Part shown: positions 11,597 to 21,693 of the stretch, piece by piece
Position numbering within the stretch: the first letter of the stretch is position 1
Layout of the letters: each line of letters starts with the position of its first letter
Assembly (NCBI GenBank): GCA_900404475.1
Contig: OUQQ01000134.1
Span: 1 to 37,453 of the forward strand
Origin: Spongospora subterranea
Taxonomy: Eukaryota > Endomyxa > Phytomyxea > Plasmodiophorida > Plasmodiophoridae
Length of the DNA: 37,453 bases
Reading direction: 5' to 3'
Notes under the pieces: generated by a model
The model's database searches: none
What the model saw: only the letters and a program-made list of their open reading frames with translations
Told to the model about the DNA's origin: nothing
Made by a program: the position numbers and the translations under genes

Positions 11597-13124
11597 ATGC
11601 CAGCGGTGCTGTCCATCACTGAAGCGTCAACGTTGATCGACGCCAAGGGAAAATCGCACATAATTTACCATGTCGATATCAAAGTCGGAAACTACCACCG
11701 ATCGTCTCACAAAAAATACAGTGAGTTTCGGTTGTTCGACAAGATCTGGAAATTGATGTAAATCGTTTCGGAACTGCATTGACCAAACGGTTTCTTGACA
11801 ATGATATAGGTCGCCGGGGGTGGATATCAAACTACCGCCGAAAATCTGGTTCGGGAATAAGTCTGATAGCGTGGTCGAGGATCGAAAGCTGTGTTTAACG
11901 GCGTATTTGAGTGACTTGATCAAGGTGAAAGAGATGTCGCCATTCGTCAGCAAGTTTCTGGTCGTTCCTCAGGATATCATCGATACGCTGCGAACCGAGC
12001 TCAACAAATTGAACGGCGATGATAGTAATGGGGACGGGGCTGGCGTGGAACCGGATCCTCCGATAAAGGCGCCGGTGGGAGTGGTCGTCCACTTGCTCGA
12101 CAACAGCAGCAACAACAACAAAAGTGCCTCGTCGTCCAGCTATACGGGATCTGGCGATCGTGGTGCTGGTGGGCAGGTCAAAAGCAGCACCGGTTCGAAT
12201 TCGTACGTGCAACGAACCGCCCTGGATCCGGCGCGGCACAAGCTCAGAAAAAATGCCAGCGCGGAGACATCGTCGGAACCGCAATTATCGTCAACCACAG
12301 TTCGCCAATCACTCAAACACAACATCAGTTCCGAATCATTAACAAAGATGAGATCAGGACCTGTTCCCCAAAAGCTCAGACCGAATACCACCTCGGAATC
12401 ATTGACGACGTCGAGGTCCATCACTGCTAATCAACAGCTCAGATCCAATATTAGTTCAGAATCGCAGGCGAGCTCGACATCCATCACTGCTAATCAGCAG
12501 CTCCGACACATTATCAGCTCGGAATCGTTGGCGAATCTGAGGGCGTCCGAACATTCAAAACACAATCGAAGCTCGAAAACGTCAAGATCAGCGGATCCGG
12601 ATCAGCAACATCTCAAACACAAGACCTTCGCAGGAAAATCGATGACGACCCCGCAACCGTCGTACGATACCGGCGGTCAAGTTAGCAGGAGCAAAAAGAA
12701 CGAATCGAATATGGACGTCGATGGACACAGATTGACCGACGTTCCTGCGAACATAGGCGGCAATCGATTGAGTCACAAACGGAGAAGCAATACGGGCAAG
12801 GAATCGGTGTCGCCATTGAGCGGCCACATTGACGACGATGAAGCGGCGGCGGTCAGGACGAGCCCCCTCAGTAAGTTGGAGCTGCAGAAATCAGCGGATC
12901 GACCGCCGTCGAACACGCAGGAGGCGGAGTGCAATTCCAAGGGTGAATCCCACCATTCCCTGTTGCGGTGCGTCAAGTCGTTCACCGCATTGACGCCAGG
13001 GCAGTTGTCGCTGGAGAAAGGGGAGATTCTGCAGGAGCTGCGATGCGCCAATGGTTGGTATTATGGACAGGATAAGACCGGCCGCACAGGGTACTTCCCC
13101 AGCTCGATCGTTCAAAGAATTTAA
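11597..13124 (+). CDS. PX-SH3 adaptor protein with repetitive linker, two exons
   Basis: Exons 11597-11757 and 11810-13124 (52-nt intron) give 491 aa. Residues 1 to about 125 form a PX (phosphoinositide-binding) domain: IIYHVDIKVG, then RSSHKKYSEFRLF (the R-x-YSEF signature), KLPPKIWFGN and a C-terminal helix. The middle, about 130-430, is Ser/Asn/Lys-rich and of low complexity, with repeats of about 21 aa around TANQQLR and ISSES. The last 55 residues are an SH3 domain (ALTPGQLSLEKGEILQEL, GWYYGQ, GYFPSSIVQ) with the usual ALYDY-like region, WW-like position and PSNYV-like end. The PX-SH3 order recalls p40phox- and Bem1-type adaptors that join membranes to polarity or oxidase complexes, but no PB1 domain is seen. 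An ATG at 11428 in a different frame overlaps the upstream gene and would need a frameshift, so 11597 is preferred. Confidence 0.85.
12418..12530. repeat. 63-bp coding tandem repeat in PX-SH3 linker
   Basis: The word ccatcactgctaatca recurs at 12418 and 12481, and the surrounding codons (TANQQLR...ISSES) repeat with a 63-base (21-aa) period. Weaker, older copies lie upstream (about 12300-12417). The copies differ at several positions, so this is an ageing array. Confidence 0.7.
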
Positions 13125-13406
13125 TACAGAGAGTATCGCAATTAAACCCTGGGCAAATACGACCGTTTGCTTAGATACTGCTTCGATCCTGATCAGATAC
13201 CAGGCATTGCTAATAACCACACCAATTTGCATCGCCATTTCCTCGGAGATGATTATTGGTTGATAATGTCACAAGCTGTGCCGGCTCTCTGTCCTTATCA
13301 TCCTTTAACACTAACACCTCACCTAATCGCATTATTTACGAAAGCCATCGATGCGTTTTATACGAAGATTAGATATTTGATGATGGAGCGCCCATGATCT
13401 CCCCCA

Positions 13407-14016
13407 TCATTGGGCGTCTGTCTCGTCGGGCAGTTCCGGTCCAAGTCGCTCAATGGAGCCGTATATGGCGGCCTGCCAACCGATCGTCTGAGAAGATGTG
13501 ACAGGTGTGGTATATTTACGAGGGGGCGGTATCCCGTTCCTGTTCAACGACCACCCCAATCCATGTTTGACGTAGGCACGCATGGAATCGGCCATCTCCT
13601 GTTGACGAACTCGGATCAGACCGATTCCCAGCAACAATGGTGCGGGGACGACACCTTGCTTAGCTTCATTGGCGCTTCACCGACGCCGCCATTCTGCCGA
13701 TGATAATCAACCTAAATGCGGCGAGCATAAACGGACCGGTCAATTCAGGAAAGCGTTGTGTTCACCATGAACTTATGTAGGGGGCCACGGCGAGCCTTAT
13801 TCAGCAGCTCCTCCTTGATGGAAGGGTCCAATCCTGGAAAAAAATTCAACAGTTGTGTAGGTTGTTGAGATATTTGTGACTACCCGAATCAGCTGCAAGG
13901 AACCCATAGAACTCATACCAATCCTCTGTAGCTTGAACCTCTGATTCTATTCGTTGCCGCCAATTTTGGTCTTCATGAACACGGTTCAAAGTCTCTTGCT
14001 CAGAAGTTGCCGCCAT
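13407..14016 (-). CDS. CIMIP1 (C20orf85/LLC1)-like ciliary protein, four exons
   Basis: Exons in coding order 14016-13884, 13833-13766, 13711-13655 and 13598-13407 give 149 aa, near the 137 aa of the human protein; introns are 50-56 nt. The N-terminus (NRVHEDQNWRQRIESE, then W.EFYGFL) follows the N.V..DE.W+.R...E....NW....GFL pattern of the C20orf85 family, now known as ciliary microtubule inner protein 1. The C-terminus has PPPRKYTTPVTSSQTIGWQA, recalling the T...IGWRSA block near the family's end. If correct, it lines doublet microtubules of the axoneme, so the organism would build motile cilia. The family call rests on short motifs, while the four-exon model is well supported by splice sites and a continuous frame. 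Confidence 0.68.
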
Positions 14017-14049
14017 GCACAAGAAAAGTCGCCGCGCCTCAGATCCTCA

Positions 14050-14150
14050 AAAAGAATGGGATATTGTACTGGTACTGTCGTGTGATCCAAAAGCGCATAT
14101 CACAAAAGAATGCGATATATTAATGGTACTGTCTTGTGACCAAAACGAGT
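14050..14150. repeat. Imperfect 54-bp tandem repeat upstream of CIMIP1-like gene
   Basis: Two related units begin aaaagaatg at 14050 and 14104 and both contain ggtactgtc and tgtga blocks. They lie just upstream of the minus-strand ATG at 14016, in the gap to the DNAJC11 gene, so they could sit in a promoter; nothing more can be said. Confidence 0.65.
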
Positions 14151-14255
14151 GACACCGCATAGACACATGCCAATAAATTACAATTCAAATTGAAACTACA
14201 GGACACCCACCAACCGGATCAGATGCGCACAGAAACCTCAAATGTGTATTCGATG

Positions 14256-15449
14256 CTAATTTCTCTGAAAAGTGCCTCGCCTCAAAACAGCCAATATACT
14301 GTTTCCTTGGCTTTTAAGAATGCCAGCAGTACCAATAAAAAATACAATGGCAGTCCCAGCGATTCGTAACGTTCTGATACGAGTGCGTCGTCTTTGCAAA
14401 GCATGGCGTTGTTGCCTTTGAACGGCCTGTTTCCTGATGGGAAATGTGGCTAGTGTGCTGTCAAGGTGTTTCTCTTTGACGTCTGCACGACTGATGGAAT
14501 GAGATCGCATGGGAATTCGCACTTCATCTGAGTCAGCATAGCAGATCTGATGAAGCACATTCTGAAATATATATCTGATAAAAAGTAATTTGTCGTGTTC
14601 ATGTGGGCAAGGGTCATAAAATCCATCCTGTAAGCAAGTATCTGACACCTATCAAGTCAGATGGTATGCAGTTACTGACCAAGAAAATTTTAGTCCTTGA
14701 GTGATCTACCAGCTCGGAACATTGGACCATACATTGGACAGGAATTGTTACATCGATACAGCTTCCTGGTGGGCGATCCAGGGCTCCCCGGTGCTTAAGA
14801 TCACCGTATAGGGCTTTAACGATGATCACTCCATCTCGCTGATATTCAATAGCTCGGAGGGCCTTGACTGTCTCAGCCATATTGCTGACCATTGTGATTG
14901 CTCTTAGCCGAATATGGGATATAATTTCATGAAATTCCGCCTCAGGTACTTCACGTATCCCATGATGTAAATCGTAGAGAAGGCGATGATAACGGTCACG
15001 AATATGCTGTAACCAATTTTGAAATAAACCAAACCGTCAGGCACTGATATACCATACCTGTCCGGCAGTTGTGATTTGATGGAATCTATCCAGCTCAGAA
15101 GAGGACTTTACAGCCCTATCAGGATGGTATTGCTTCACCAGACGCCTGTAGGCACTTTGAACTTCTTGTGTGCTAGCGTTGACATCAACTCCTGGAGACC
15201 AGAGTGAACAAATGGCCTTCAAACAACATTAATAGAAAGCCCGTTTCAGAGAATGATAGAGTGATAGAGCGAATATATTGACTTTTTCGAAAAACAAAAT
15301 GAAATATCACCTAATATCGCATAAGCGTCTTCATCAGGCTCAATGATCGTCGGTGATTCAGCATCGTCATCATCGCTGTCGTCAAGTTCCGCTCCATTCA
15401 CAGCAGGAAACACGATGGGGTGGGCATTGCCATTGAGATTTACGACCAT
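14256..15449 (-). CDS. DNAJC11: DNAJC11-like J-domain protein, shortened
   Basis: Exons in coding order 15449-15311, 15191-15058, 15006-14680 and 14627-14256 give 323 aa. After an acidic N-terminus, a J domain begins at about residue 40 (AYAILGVDVNAS, YRRLVKQYHPDR) with HPD at 69-71. The C-terminal half matches the DUF3395 tail of DNAJC11: DGVIIVKALYGDL, DVTIPVQCMV, GFYDPC, and the VLHQ...EVRIPMRSH block. Known DNAJC11 is a mitochondrial outer-membrane J protein tied to MICOS and cristae, about 560 aa long; roughly 240 residues between J domain and tail are missing here. A hydrophobic segment near the C-terminus (AGTAIVFFIGTAGIL) could anchor it. The first intron is 119 nt, long for this locus; the other two are 51-52 nt. 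Confidence 0.85.
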
Positions 15450-15924
15450 CTATAGGTTGGGTGGAAGAGCAATGAACCAGATGGACTAATGAGCTGTTGA
15501 TATCGAGAATGAGCTGTTGATATCGACAATGAGAGAGGGAACAGGGGTTACACTTAGACAGAGAAGAGGGGACACGTCATCCTGGAGTGCGGGCGGACCC
15601 CTACACTGTACATATACACACACACGGGATACAGTGCCCACTGGATGACATTGACAGAACCAAGGAGGAACCTCTTTCCACTGGTGACGGCGGGACCCGT
15701 GTAGGTACTGTAGTAGATTACAACCACACCAAGCCAAGTGGTTTGGTGTGGTTGGTCTTCGGTATGGTTGGGGTTTGGTCTGTTTACAAGGTTGATCTGG
15801 GTTGTTCGGCATACTCTCTTGAGTGTCGAATGGACCGGTCGAGATTTGATGTGCACAACATCAATCGTTGAGGAAGTGAAAGCGTAGTACAATAGGGAAT
15901 GGACGAAACCCTTCTAAATCATCA
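15450..15924. other. Intergenic with small repeats and a hairpin
   Basis: This lies upstream of the minus-strand DNAJC11 start. It contains two 19-base direct copies (gagctgttgatatcga core) at 15488-15506 and 15508-15526, and a perfect 12-bp stem (caaccacaccaa at 15721-15732 with its complement at 15743-15754, 10-nt loop). No gene is seen. Confidence 0.6.
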
Positions 15925-16538
15925 CATCATGTTCACAATAATCCACAAGTTGCGCATACCATCCTGCAGTACTTGAACGGAACGAGTGACTTCGGACTGT
16001 TATATCGTTATGATGACAAAGTTGGCGAGAAACATGTGCTTCTTGACTATTCTGATTCTGATTTGGGCGGGAGATCTGGACACTCGACGCTCAACTTCTG
16101 GATATGTGTTCCTTCTGAATGGATGTCCAGTGTCACGTCGTTCAAAGAAGCAAACATCCACCGCCTTGTCGTCCTGTGAGGCCGAGACGATCGCATCTTC
16201 ACTGGCTGCTGCGGAAGCAGTCTGGCTTCGAAACGTCTTAGAAGAGCTTGGTTTCGAGCAAAAGTCTGTTCCGGTCCTTTTGCAGGACAATCAAGGATCA
16301 ATTTCGTTCGCTCAAAATGAAATCAATCACTCAACGATGGAACATCTTGCTCTTCGGCACCATTTTATTCGTGAATTGATTGCTAGCAATCAAATTCATG
16401 TTGCGTATGTTCCCACCGCCAAGAATCTTGCAGATATATTTACGAAACCCCTTGGGAAGATGCAGTTCTGGGAGTTACGAGCTAAACGTCAATGCATCTC
16501 TCGCATCTCAAGCTTCTCTTTTTCTTTTTTCGTTTGCT
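15925..16538 (+). mobile_element. Ty1/copia pol relic: RNase H end
   Basis: Copia pol 3' end on the plus strand: AHTILQYLNGTSDFGLLY (the +ILRYLKGT block), then after a one-base frame change TRRSTSGYVFLLNG, RRSKKQTSTALSSCEAE, LLQDNQGSISFAQN, then ALRHHFIRELI, and the tail VAYVPTAKNLADIFTKPLG. All are RNase H signatures in order. Integrase and reverse transcriptase are missing upstream. The sequence after the stop leads straight into a palindrome. It is a different copia family from the relic at 3.3-4.1 kb (FAQN / FTKPL versus VATN / LTKPI). Confidence 0.88.
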
Positions 16539-17088
16539 GAGGAAGAGTCACACCACAATGGACGCAGCGCGCCAAGAGCGCATGCGAGCAATGCAGCTCG
16601 CCCACGACCCCAACCCGGCCAGCATGCAGGCTGTGCGGGAGATGTTGAACAAATACAGAAGCGGGCTGCAGCTTCCCCACCGCTCCACATTTCAGGCATT
16701 TTAGCCCGCCTCTGTATTTGTTCAACATCTCCCGCACAGCCTGCATGCTGGCCGGGTTGGGGTCGTGGGCGAGCTGCATTGCTCGCATGCGCTCTTGGCG
16801 CGCTGCGTCCATTGTGGTGTGACTCTTCCTCAGCAAACGAAAAAAGAAAAAGAGAAGCTTGAGATGCGAGAGATGCATTGACGTTTAGCTCGTAACTCCC
16901 AGAACTGCATCTTCCCAAGGGGTTTCGTAAATATATCTGCAAGATTCTTGGCGGTGGGAACATACGCAACATGAATTTGATTGCTAGCAATCAATTCACG
17001 AATAAAATGGTGCCGAAGAGCAAGATGTTTCATCTTTGAGTGATTGATTTCATTTTGAGCGAACGAAATTGATTCCTTGATTGTCCTG
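16283..17088. repeat. Large palindrome: ~376-bp inverted arms, 53-nt centre
   Basis: Left arm 16283-16658 and right arm 16712-17088 are near-perfect inverted copies. By eye I find one 1-base indel and two substitutions, all near the outer end (around 16296 and 16335). The 53-base centre (16659-16711) holds a further 7-bp complementary pair (gcgggct 16661-16667 with agcccgc 16703-16709). Each arm carries the last 250 bp of copia RNase H plus about 120 bp of other sequence that reads inward as MDAARQERMRAMQ...EMLNKYR. It could be a fold-back duplication or a template-switch/assembly artefact. Confidence 0.92.
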
Positions 17089-18172
17089 ATAGTTCAACAG
17101 GAGTTGAACATTTACAGCATCATAACCGTTGTTCTAAGGCCAAACCAGGAAGACCATCGGCGCATATATTCATTGTTTATCACGGCAACAAGCGAACCCA
17201 TCGTATACCCGACAACAATCGTATTGCAGAACATCGCGACCCACGCCATGATAAGGGTTGCCTGTTCTTCATTAACCCCGATGGATGATCAGAAATTCAT
17301 GATTGCTGTATGTGATTTCATGGGAGCTGTTAATTTGAGGATAAAATTGAGGGTTGATCCATGCCAAATAACGGTTACTGTGCTAGCAAACGAATATTCG
17401 AGGATTGTTTTGAAACACTGACTCGCGACCGCTTCTTCAGGAGAATGGGGTGGTACACGCGGGAAACACCAACTATTTCACTGATACTCAGTCAGAATAT
17501 ATTAATACAGTGGAAATCAAGAAATCCCATATGCTTTACAGGCTGGCAACGTCATTAATCACACTAACTTTACCGACAAAACATTTCACCGAGCTTTGAA
17601 GGTCGCAGAGTGCGCCAAATCCATAACATCATAGACGGTACTGAAAATTGCACAATATGCAGAAAGATAACAACACCTATCCAATATTGTGATCATGTTC
17701 ATGTTCATGCTTCTTCGCTATCTTCTTATTACGTTGACCAATTATGAATTGTTTTCCATCGATTGAAAAAAACGCACTGTCGGGGTGTTCCATACAGGTT
17801 CTCGGCAATTGTTGAAAACGACAGAGAAACGTAGAGGTCCACATATACAGTTTGTATAGTAATGACGGTACGACTGCGTGAGCGTTTGATTGCAACGTGG
17901 CAAAGTAGAAATACGATAACAGGTGTCGACTGTAGGACATTACCTCTACCGTTTACGGTAGAGCGAAATACGGCTGTTATTTCATAGGTTGATTGATTGG
18001 TTGAGAGTTATTCATAAAGCGTTATTGTCCCACTGGATCGGTCGTGGATAATCGCACGGCGCTGATCGATTCAGACAATTGGATCCATTTCCACACGACC
18101 CCAGGATTCCGTTAGAAATGGGCTCGGCACGGAGTCAAAGGGGGTTGACTTAAAGCGGGTTCGGTAGTGGTC
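17089..18172. other. No confident gene; fragments with possible membrane-protein coding
   Basis: Several short frames. A plus-strand frame covers 17077-17421. On the minus strand, at about 17380-17110, the reading ATLIMAWVAMFCNTIVVGYT looks like a hydrophobic helix but is interrupted by a stop, and 17940-17677 gives a His/Glu-ending 87-codon frame. These could be exons of a membrane protein on the minus strand; I could not join them with convincing splice sites. Confidence 0.3.
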
Positions 18173-19888
18173 ATGTCCTCTACTGTTCCCAGCCCATCCC
18201 CATCTCCCAGCAATGGCGCTTTCTCTGTTCGGGTCAGGCGGCTTCAATCGCCGGATTTGGCTCTTCCCAGGCTGTCGGTGTCCGAGTCCTCCCCTGACGT
18301 CGCTCTGCTTTCCACCGATTTCGGCAACGTCTATACCGGCGAGACTTTTAGGGCGTTTTTCATCGTTGCGGCCACCGAAACTGTCAAAGATGTGCAGGTG
18401 AAGCTGAACATGAAATCTCTAGCAGCTGAGATAGTATTACTGGATTCGACGGTGATCGAAACAATGAATGGCAACGATACTCAAGAATTTATTTTCGCAC
18501 ATGAGATAACATCTCCAGGGTTATACCAGTAAGTCCAATCCAAATAAGTTTTTGCAAAGAACCTTAATTGCATCTGCTTTTTCATTGGAAGCGAAACCCG
18601 ATTTTTTTATTTCATATTTGCTCTATTTGAAGAGGTTAAAGACGCTCCTTTTTTCTCTTTTGAACAATCATACTAAATGTCTGTTTCGTTCACAAAGCAT
18701 ATGCAATTTTTTTTTAACACCCAACTGTTTTTTATACAGAAAACTTTCTTCTTTGCTTTGATCGTCGTTTTGCCTGCAGAAATCTGTTTTCAATGATTAT
18801 TTTCTTTCTTGAATCAACTATTTGGATTGCAATTGTGAGTTCACCAAAACATCGCTTTCAAACGGATTTATTAATTCACGTTCAGTATGATTTGCCACAT
18901 AGACTATACCGAGATCGACTCGTCGTCTAAAACCACATTCACTCGCGTATTTAAGTTCCAAGTTCAGTCTACTTTTGAAATATCAACCACTGTCTCCAAC
19001 ATTTCGGTCTTCGCCTCTCAATTCATAAAATGGATCTGTTATTGATTCCATTGTTTACATAGAACACTTTCTTGGCGTCGATTGAGTTGACAAGTCTAAT
19101 ATCGTCACCTGTAATTGTTAGCTCCATTGACTTCATCGTCGATCGAGATCAAGACCCAGGGAGTACCAGTTCCCTTGTCATTGACACGTCGTTTGATGGG
19201 TTCGTCGAAAATTGTTCGCAAAAAAAAATATCACTTACCTAATTTTATGAGTGCCGTTCCCCAGGGATATAATAATGAACCAGAGTGATAAGATTTCCTG
19301 CACGTCGCTATTGTCGTGGCATTGTCAAGGTGGCTATTTCAATGAGTGTATACCCATACCATTAGAAGGACGTTTCAGAATTGCTTGGCAACAACTTTCA
19401 ACTGGTATTTTTCCATCGGATTGCCCCATTTGATTTTTTGTACTAATTATTTTATAGGTGGTGGGGGGACGATCAACTCGTCAATTGTAAAGTGCTTCGT
19501 GCCTGATCACTTGTATTTGTACGCTGTCAAAGCTCCAGCTCGCGTTGGTTTAGAAACCATTTTCACTGTTAGTCTTTGTTGTGGCAACGCCTCAGAAATT
19601 GGCAGATCGGATCTCACGTTGGAGTTTGTCAACGATCGTCTATCGTTTTTGCGACCTGTTGGTCCTCTAGTAAAGGTCATCTCAGTAGCTTGCAACATTC
19701 TACAATGGTCTTAATTGTATTTTCAGACTATCGCAAACCTGGACAGTGGTGAGCGCCAAGTTATCACAGTCGATCTAGTTGGTCTAGCCCCTGGAATACA
19801 TCCCTTGAACGGAATTAGACTGCATTGTTCAGATTCGGGACAGAATTTTGAATTTGATAATATTTGCCAGATTGAGATCAGTCTTTAA
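18173..19888 (+). CDS. TRAPPC13: TRAPPC13 (DUF974) trafficking protein, six exons
   Basis: TRAPP complex subunit 13, part of the tether that activates Rab GTPases in secretory traffic and autophagy. Exons 18173-18528, 18886-19006, 19063-19199, 19265-19404, 19458-19675 and 19727-19888 give 377 aa (human about 417). Family blocks are visible: FGNVYTGETF (residues about 52-61), HIDYTEID...FKFQ, the EGRFRIAWQ segment corresponding to G+L.I.W, the C-terminal beta sandwich from VKAPARVGLETIFT, and the LAPGIHPLNGIRL end. The protein starts with a Ser/Pro-rich tail. The first intron is 357 nt and T-rich, far longer than the others (51-65 nt). An AATAAA overlaps the stop codon (19887-19892). It lies 228 bp upstream of the CFAP107-like gene on the same strand. 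Confidence 0.9.
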
Positions 19889-19905
19889 TAAATCCCTGTT
19901 GCACC

Positions 19906-19933
19906 ACCCGAAGTCTATCACCCGAAGTCTATC
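19906..19933. repeat. Perfect 14-bp tandem duplication
   Basis: The word acccgaagtctatc occurs twice in direct contact (19906-19919 and 19920-19933), 18 bases after the TRAPPC13 stop. It is probably a slippage product in the 3' flank. Confidence 0.9.
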
Positions 19934-20116
19934 GTTGGTGTTTAGGTGCAGTGTCTTTTGATTTCGACCTCCATCAACCCGTCCAGCACCAAGATCCCTA
20001 AGTTGAGCCAAGAATCAATCAGTTTCATGGTTGGAAAAATATCCAGGGGATATCTGACGAGCTAAGGATCTGTACTGTATTGTTTATAGTTGTGGCCCAA
20101 CCTGGGCGATCATCAG

Positions 20117-20601
20117 ATGGAGACCAGCTATGGTGGCACAAATGTCTATGAGAACCGGGGTGTATTAATGGGAAACTGGGTATGAAACCATAATTGTTCG
20201 ATCGCGTCCGACCTCAATATCTGCACAATAACTAGGTTGAGGATCGGTTTGTCTCTGAGTCAAGAAAGCGTTGCTCGTCAACGCAGAAGACCGCTGCGCT
20301 CCCTCAAAGTGAGCAGAAATGTTCATATGAATGGCCGGATCCTTCGAAATCCAAAGACGCTGACACTCGTGCTCGAGTGTCAACCTTCGCTGTACCGCCT
20401 ATTCCATTATTTGATACGCGAGCTGTACTAGATCGCAACATCCCAGCTGGAATTAAAGTCAGTCCCCGCGATGGACCGGTGAACGTCCTCGAGTGGCACA
20501 TCGCCCACCGAAATACCGACCACATTCAACAACCATCGTTCCCGTCAACTACATATTCAACATCCCATCTCCGTTTTCCTACTCGCCATCGTCGTGGATA
20601 A
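20117..20601 (+). CDS. CFAP107-like small ciliary protein (tentative), two exons
   Basis: Exons 20117-20179 and 20236-20601 around a 56-nt intron give 142 aa. The N-terminus ETSYGG...VLMGNWVEDR resembles the ET+Y...VL.GNW.E+R segment of CFAP107 (C1orf158), a microtubule inner protein of cilia; the rest is Pro-rich, has no transmembrane segment or signal peptide, and resembles no family I can name. Other short ciliary inner proteins with a GNW-x-E-x-R motif are possible. The ATG at 20117 is the first in frame, and a stop lies upstream at 20087. The next gene, MOB, converges 78 bp away. Family call weak, gene model moderate. Confidence 0.5.
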
Positions 20602-20679
20602 ACTCCATTTTTACTGTCGACAATACACGTGACTGGTTCCTCGGTTGAACCAGACTACTATATCTCCCCGTCTTCAGGA

Positions 20680-21693
20680 TTATTGCTTGGCCGGTTCGCT
20701 ATTGGCCTGCGCTTCATCTGAGAACCCTGGAATCAGCTTGTCCAACAGACGATTCAGCGGGCGCATATCTTCGCTATGTAGTAGACCGAATTCACATCCG
20801 AACATGGCAAAATGCTGAAACGATGAGTTGAGCTGAAATTCAGCATTACCAGCTCGAATATCATCGAAATGCGAATCTGAAAACCAGACCGGAATCAGAG
20901 CGATGCGTTCGCTAATTGGACACCTCGCGAATACTGACAGTAAATATGAGCGTAAATGCGAAAAATTCGCTTGTAGATGGCGTTGCAATGAAAGGTGAAA
21001 TCGGGCGGGTAATTATCCGATAAAATAGGGAATATATCAGGATTACTGATCATCGCATCGATCCAATCGAAGACGACCTGCATATATTGAGGAGCCGTTA
21101 GCTGAACCGGTTGAGAGGGTGGTCCAGGATCATCTGATGAACGAGGGGGAGCCCATAAATACTGGAATTGTGAGCCGGCCGACATGATCGGACAGGAGGA
21201 ATCGGTACAGGTCGACAAGGACCCGTAGATGACCGACACCATGTTGTAGAAATGGATCTAGCGAGAGAAACATGGATCAAATGTGATGCGGACGAATGCG
21301 GAAACGACGGGTGATTACGGTGTTGACGGCGATCCAATCCTGAGCCAGCTGACCGGTGGGCAAACGAATATTATCAAGCAATTCCGGATCGTGGCTAGTT
21401 GCAGCTTCGGCACCGATACGCGCTCGACGGGCTCGAACTGTCCCTTTCAATGTCATCGCTAGATGTTGGCGTTTATTGCCATGAACCGATTGCGGAGGGC
21501 GAAATGACTTCAGTTCGATTTGATCTCCAGCAAATTTCCGATCGTCTTCATCAAAATCCTCAGCTGGTTTTTTGTGTTCTACATGGTTTTTTGCAGGACC
21601 GGGATCGACATGGTGTTTTTCGTGTGATAGATTATCCTCTGTAGGGCCCAGGTCAATATTAGATTCAGGGGGCTTACTAGACCTTCCACCCAT
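20680..21693 (-). CDS. MOB kinase activator (Mob1/phocein family), three exons
   Basis: MOB proteins bind and activate NDR/LATS kinases in Hippo/MEN-type pathways controlling cytokinesis and morphogenesis. Exons in coding order 21693-21319, 21257-20924 and 20876-20680 give 301 aa; introns are 61 and 47 nt. The MOB core begins at about residue 90: LAQDWIAVNTIHFYN, then CTDSSCPIMSAG with zinc-ligand Cys at about 142 and 147, then IFRIYAHIY, then SSFQHFAMFGCEFGLL and a final LDKLIP. Human MOB1 is 216 aa; this one carries an extra N-terminal tail of about 85 residues rich in Asp, Glu, Lys and His. After HIY the usual zinc-binding His two to three residues on is replaced (HIYCQYS). The start MGGRSSK has a Gly at position 2, so N-myristoylation is conceivable. 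Confidence 0.9.

Noticed and set aside
11428..11631. ATG at 11428 as the start of the PX-SH3 gene
   Set aside because: Its frame ends at 11622 before the PX domain, overlaps the previous gene's stop, and no splice pair joins it to the PX frame.
11895..13238. Several minus-strand frames under the PX-SH3 gene
   Set aside because: They are antisense shadows of a well-supported PX and SH3 coding region with correct splice sites.
16380..16990. Two 160-codon frames on opposite strands with nearly the same protein (16380-16862 plus, 16508-16990 minus)
   Set aside because: They are the same sequence seen twice through the palindrome and read antisense or out of frame to the copia RNase H; not separate genes.
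17110..17420. Possible ion-channel S6 helix on the minus strand
   Set aside because: A hydrophobic helix is visible, but a stop interrupts it and no selectivity-filter motif (TVGYG) was found, so it is not reported as a gene.
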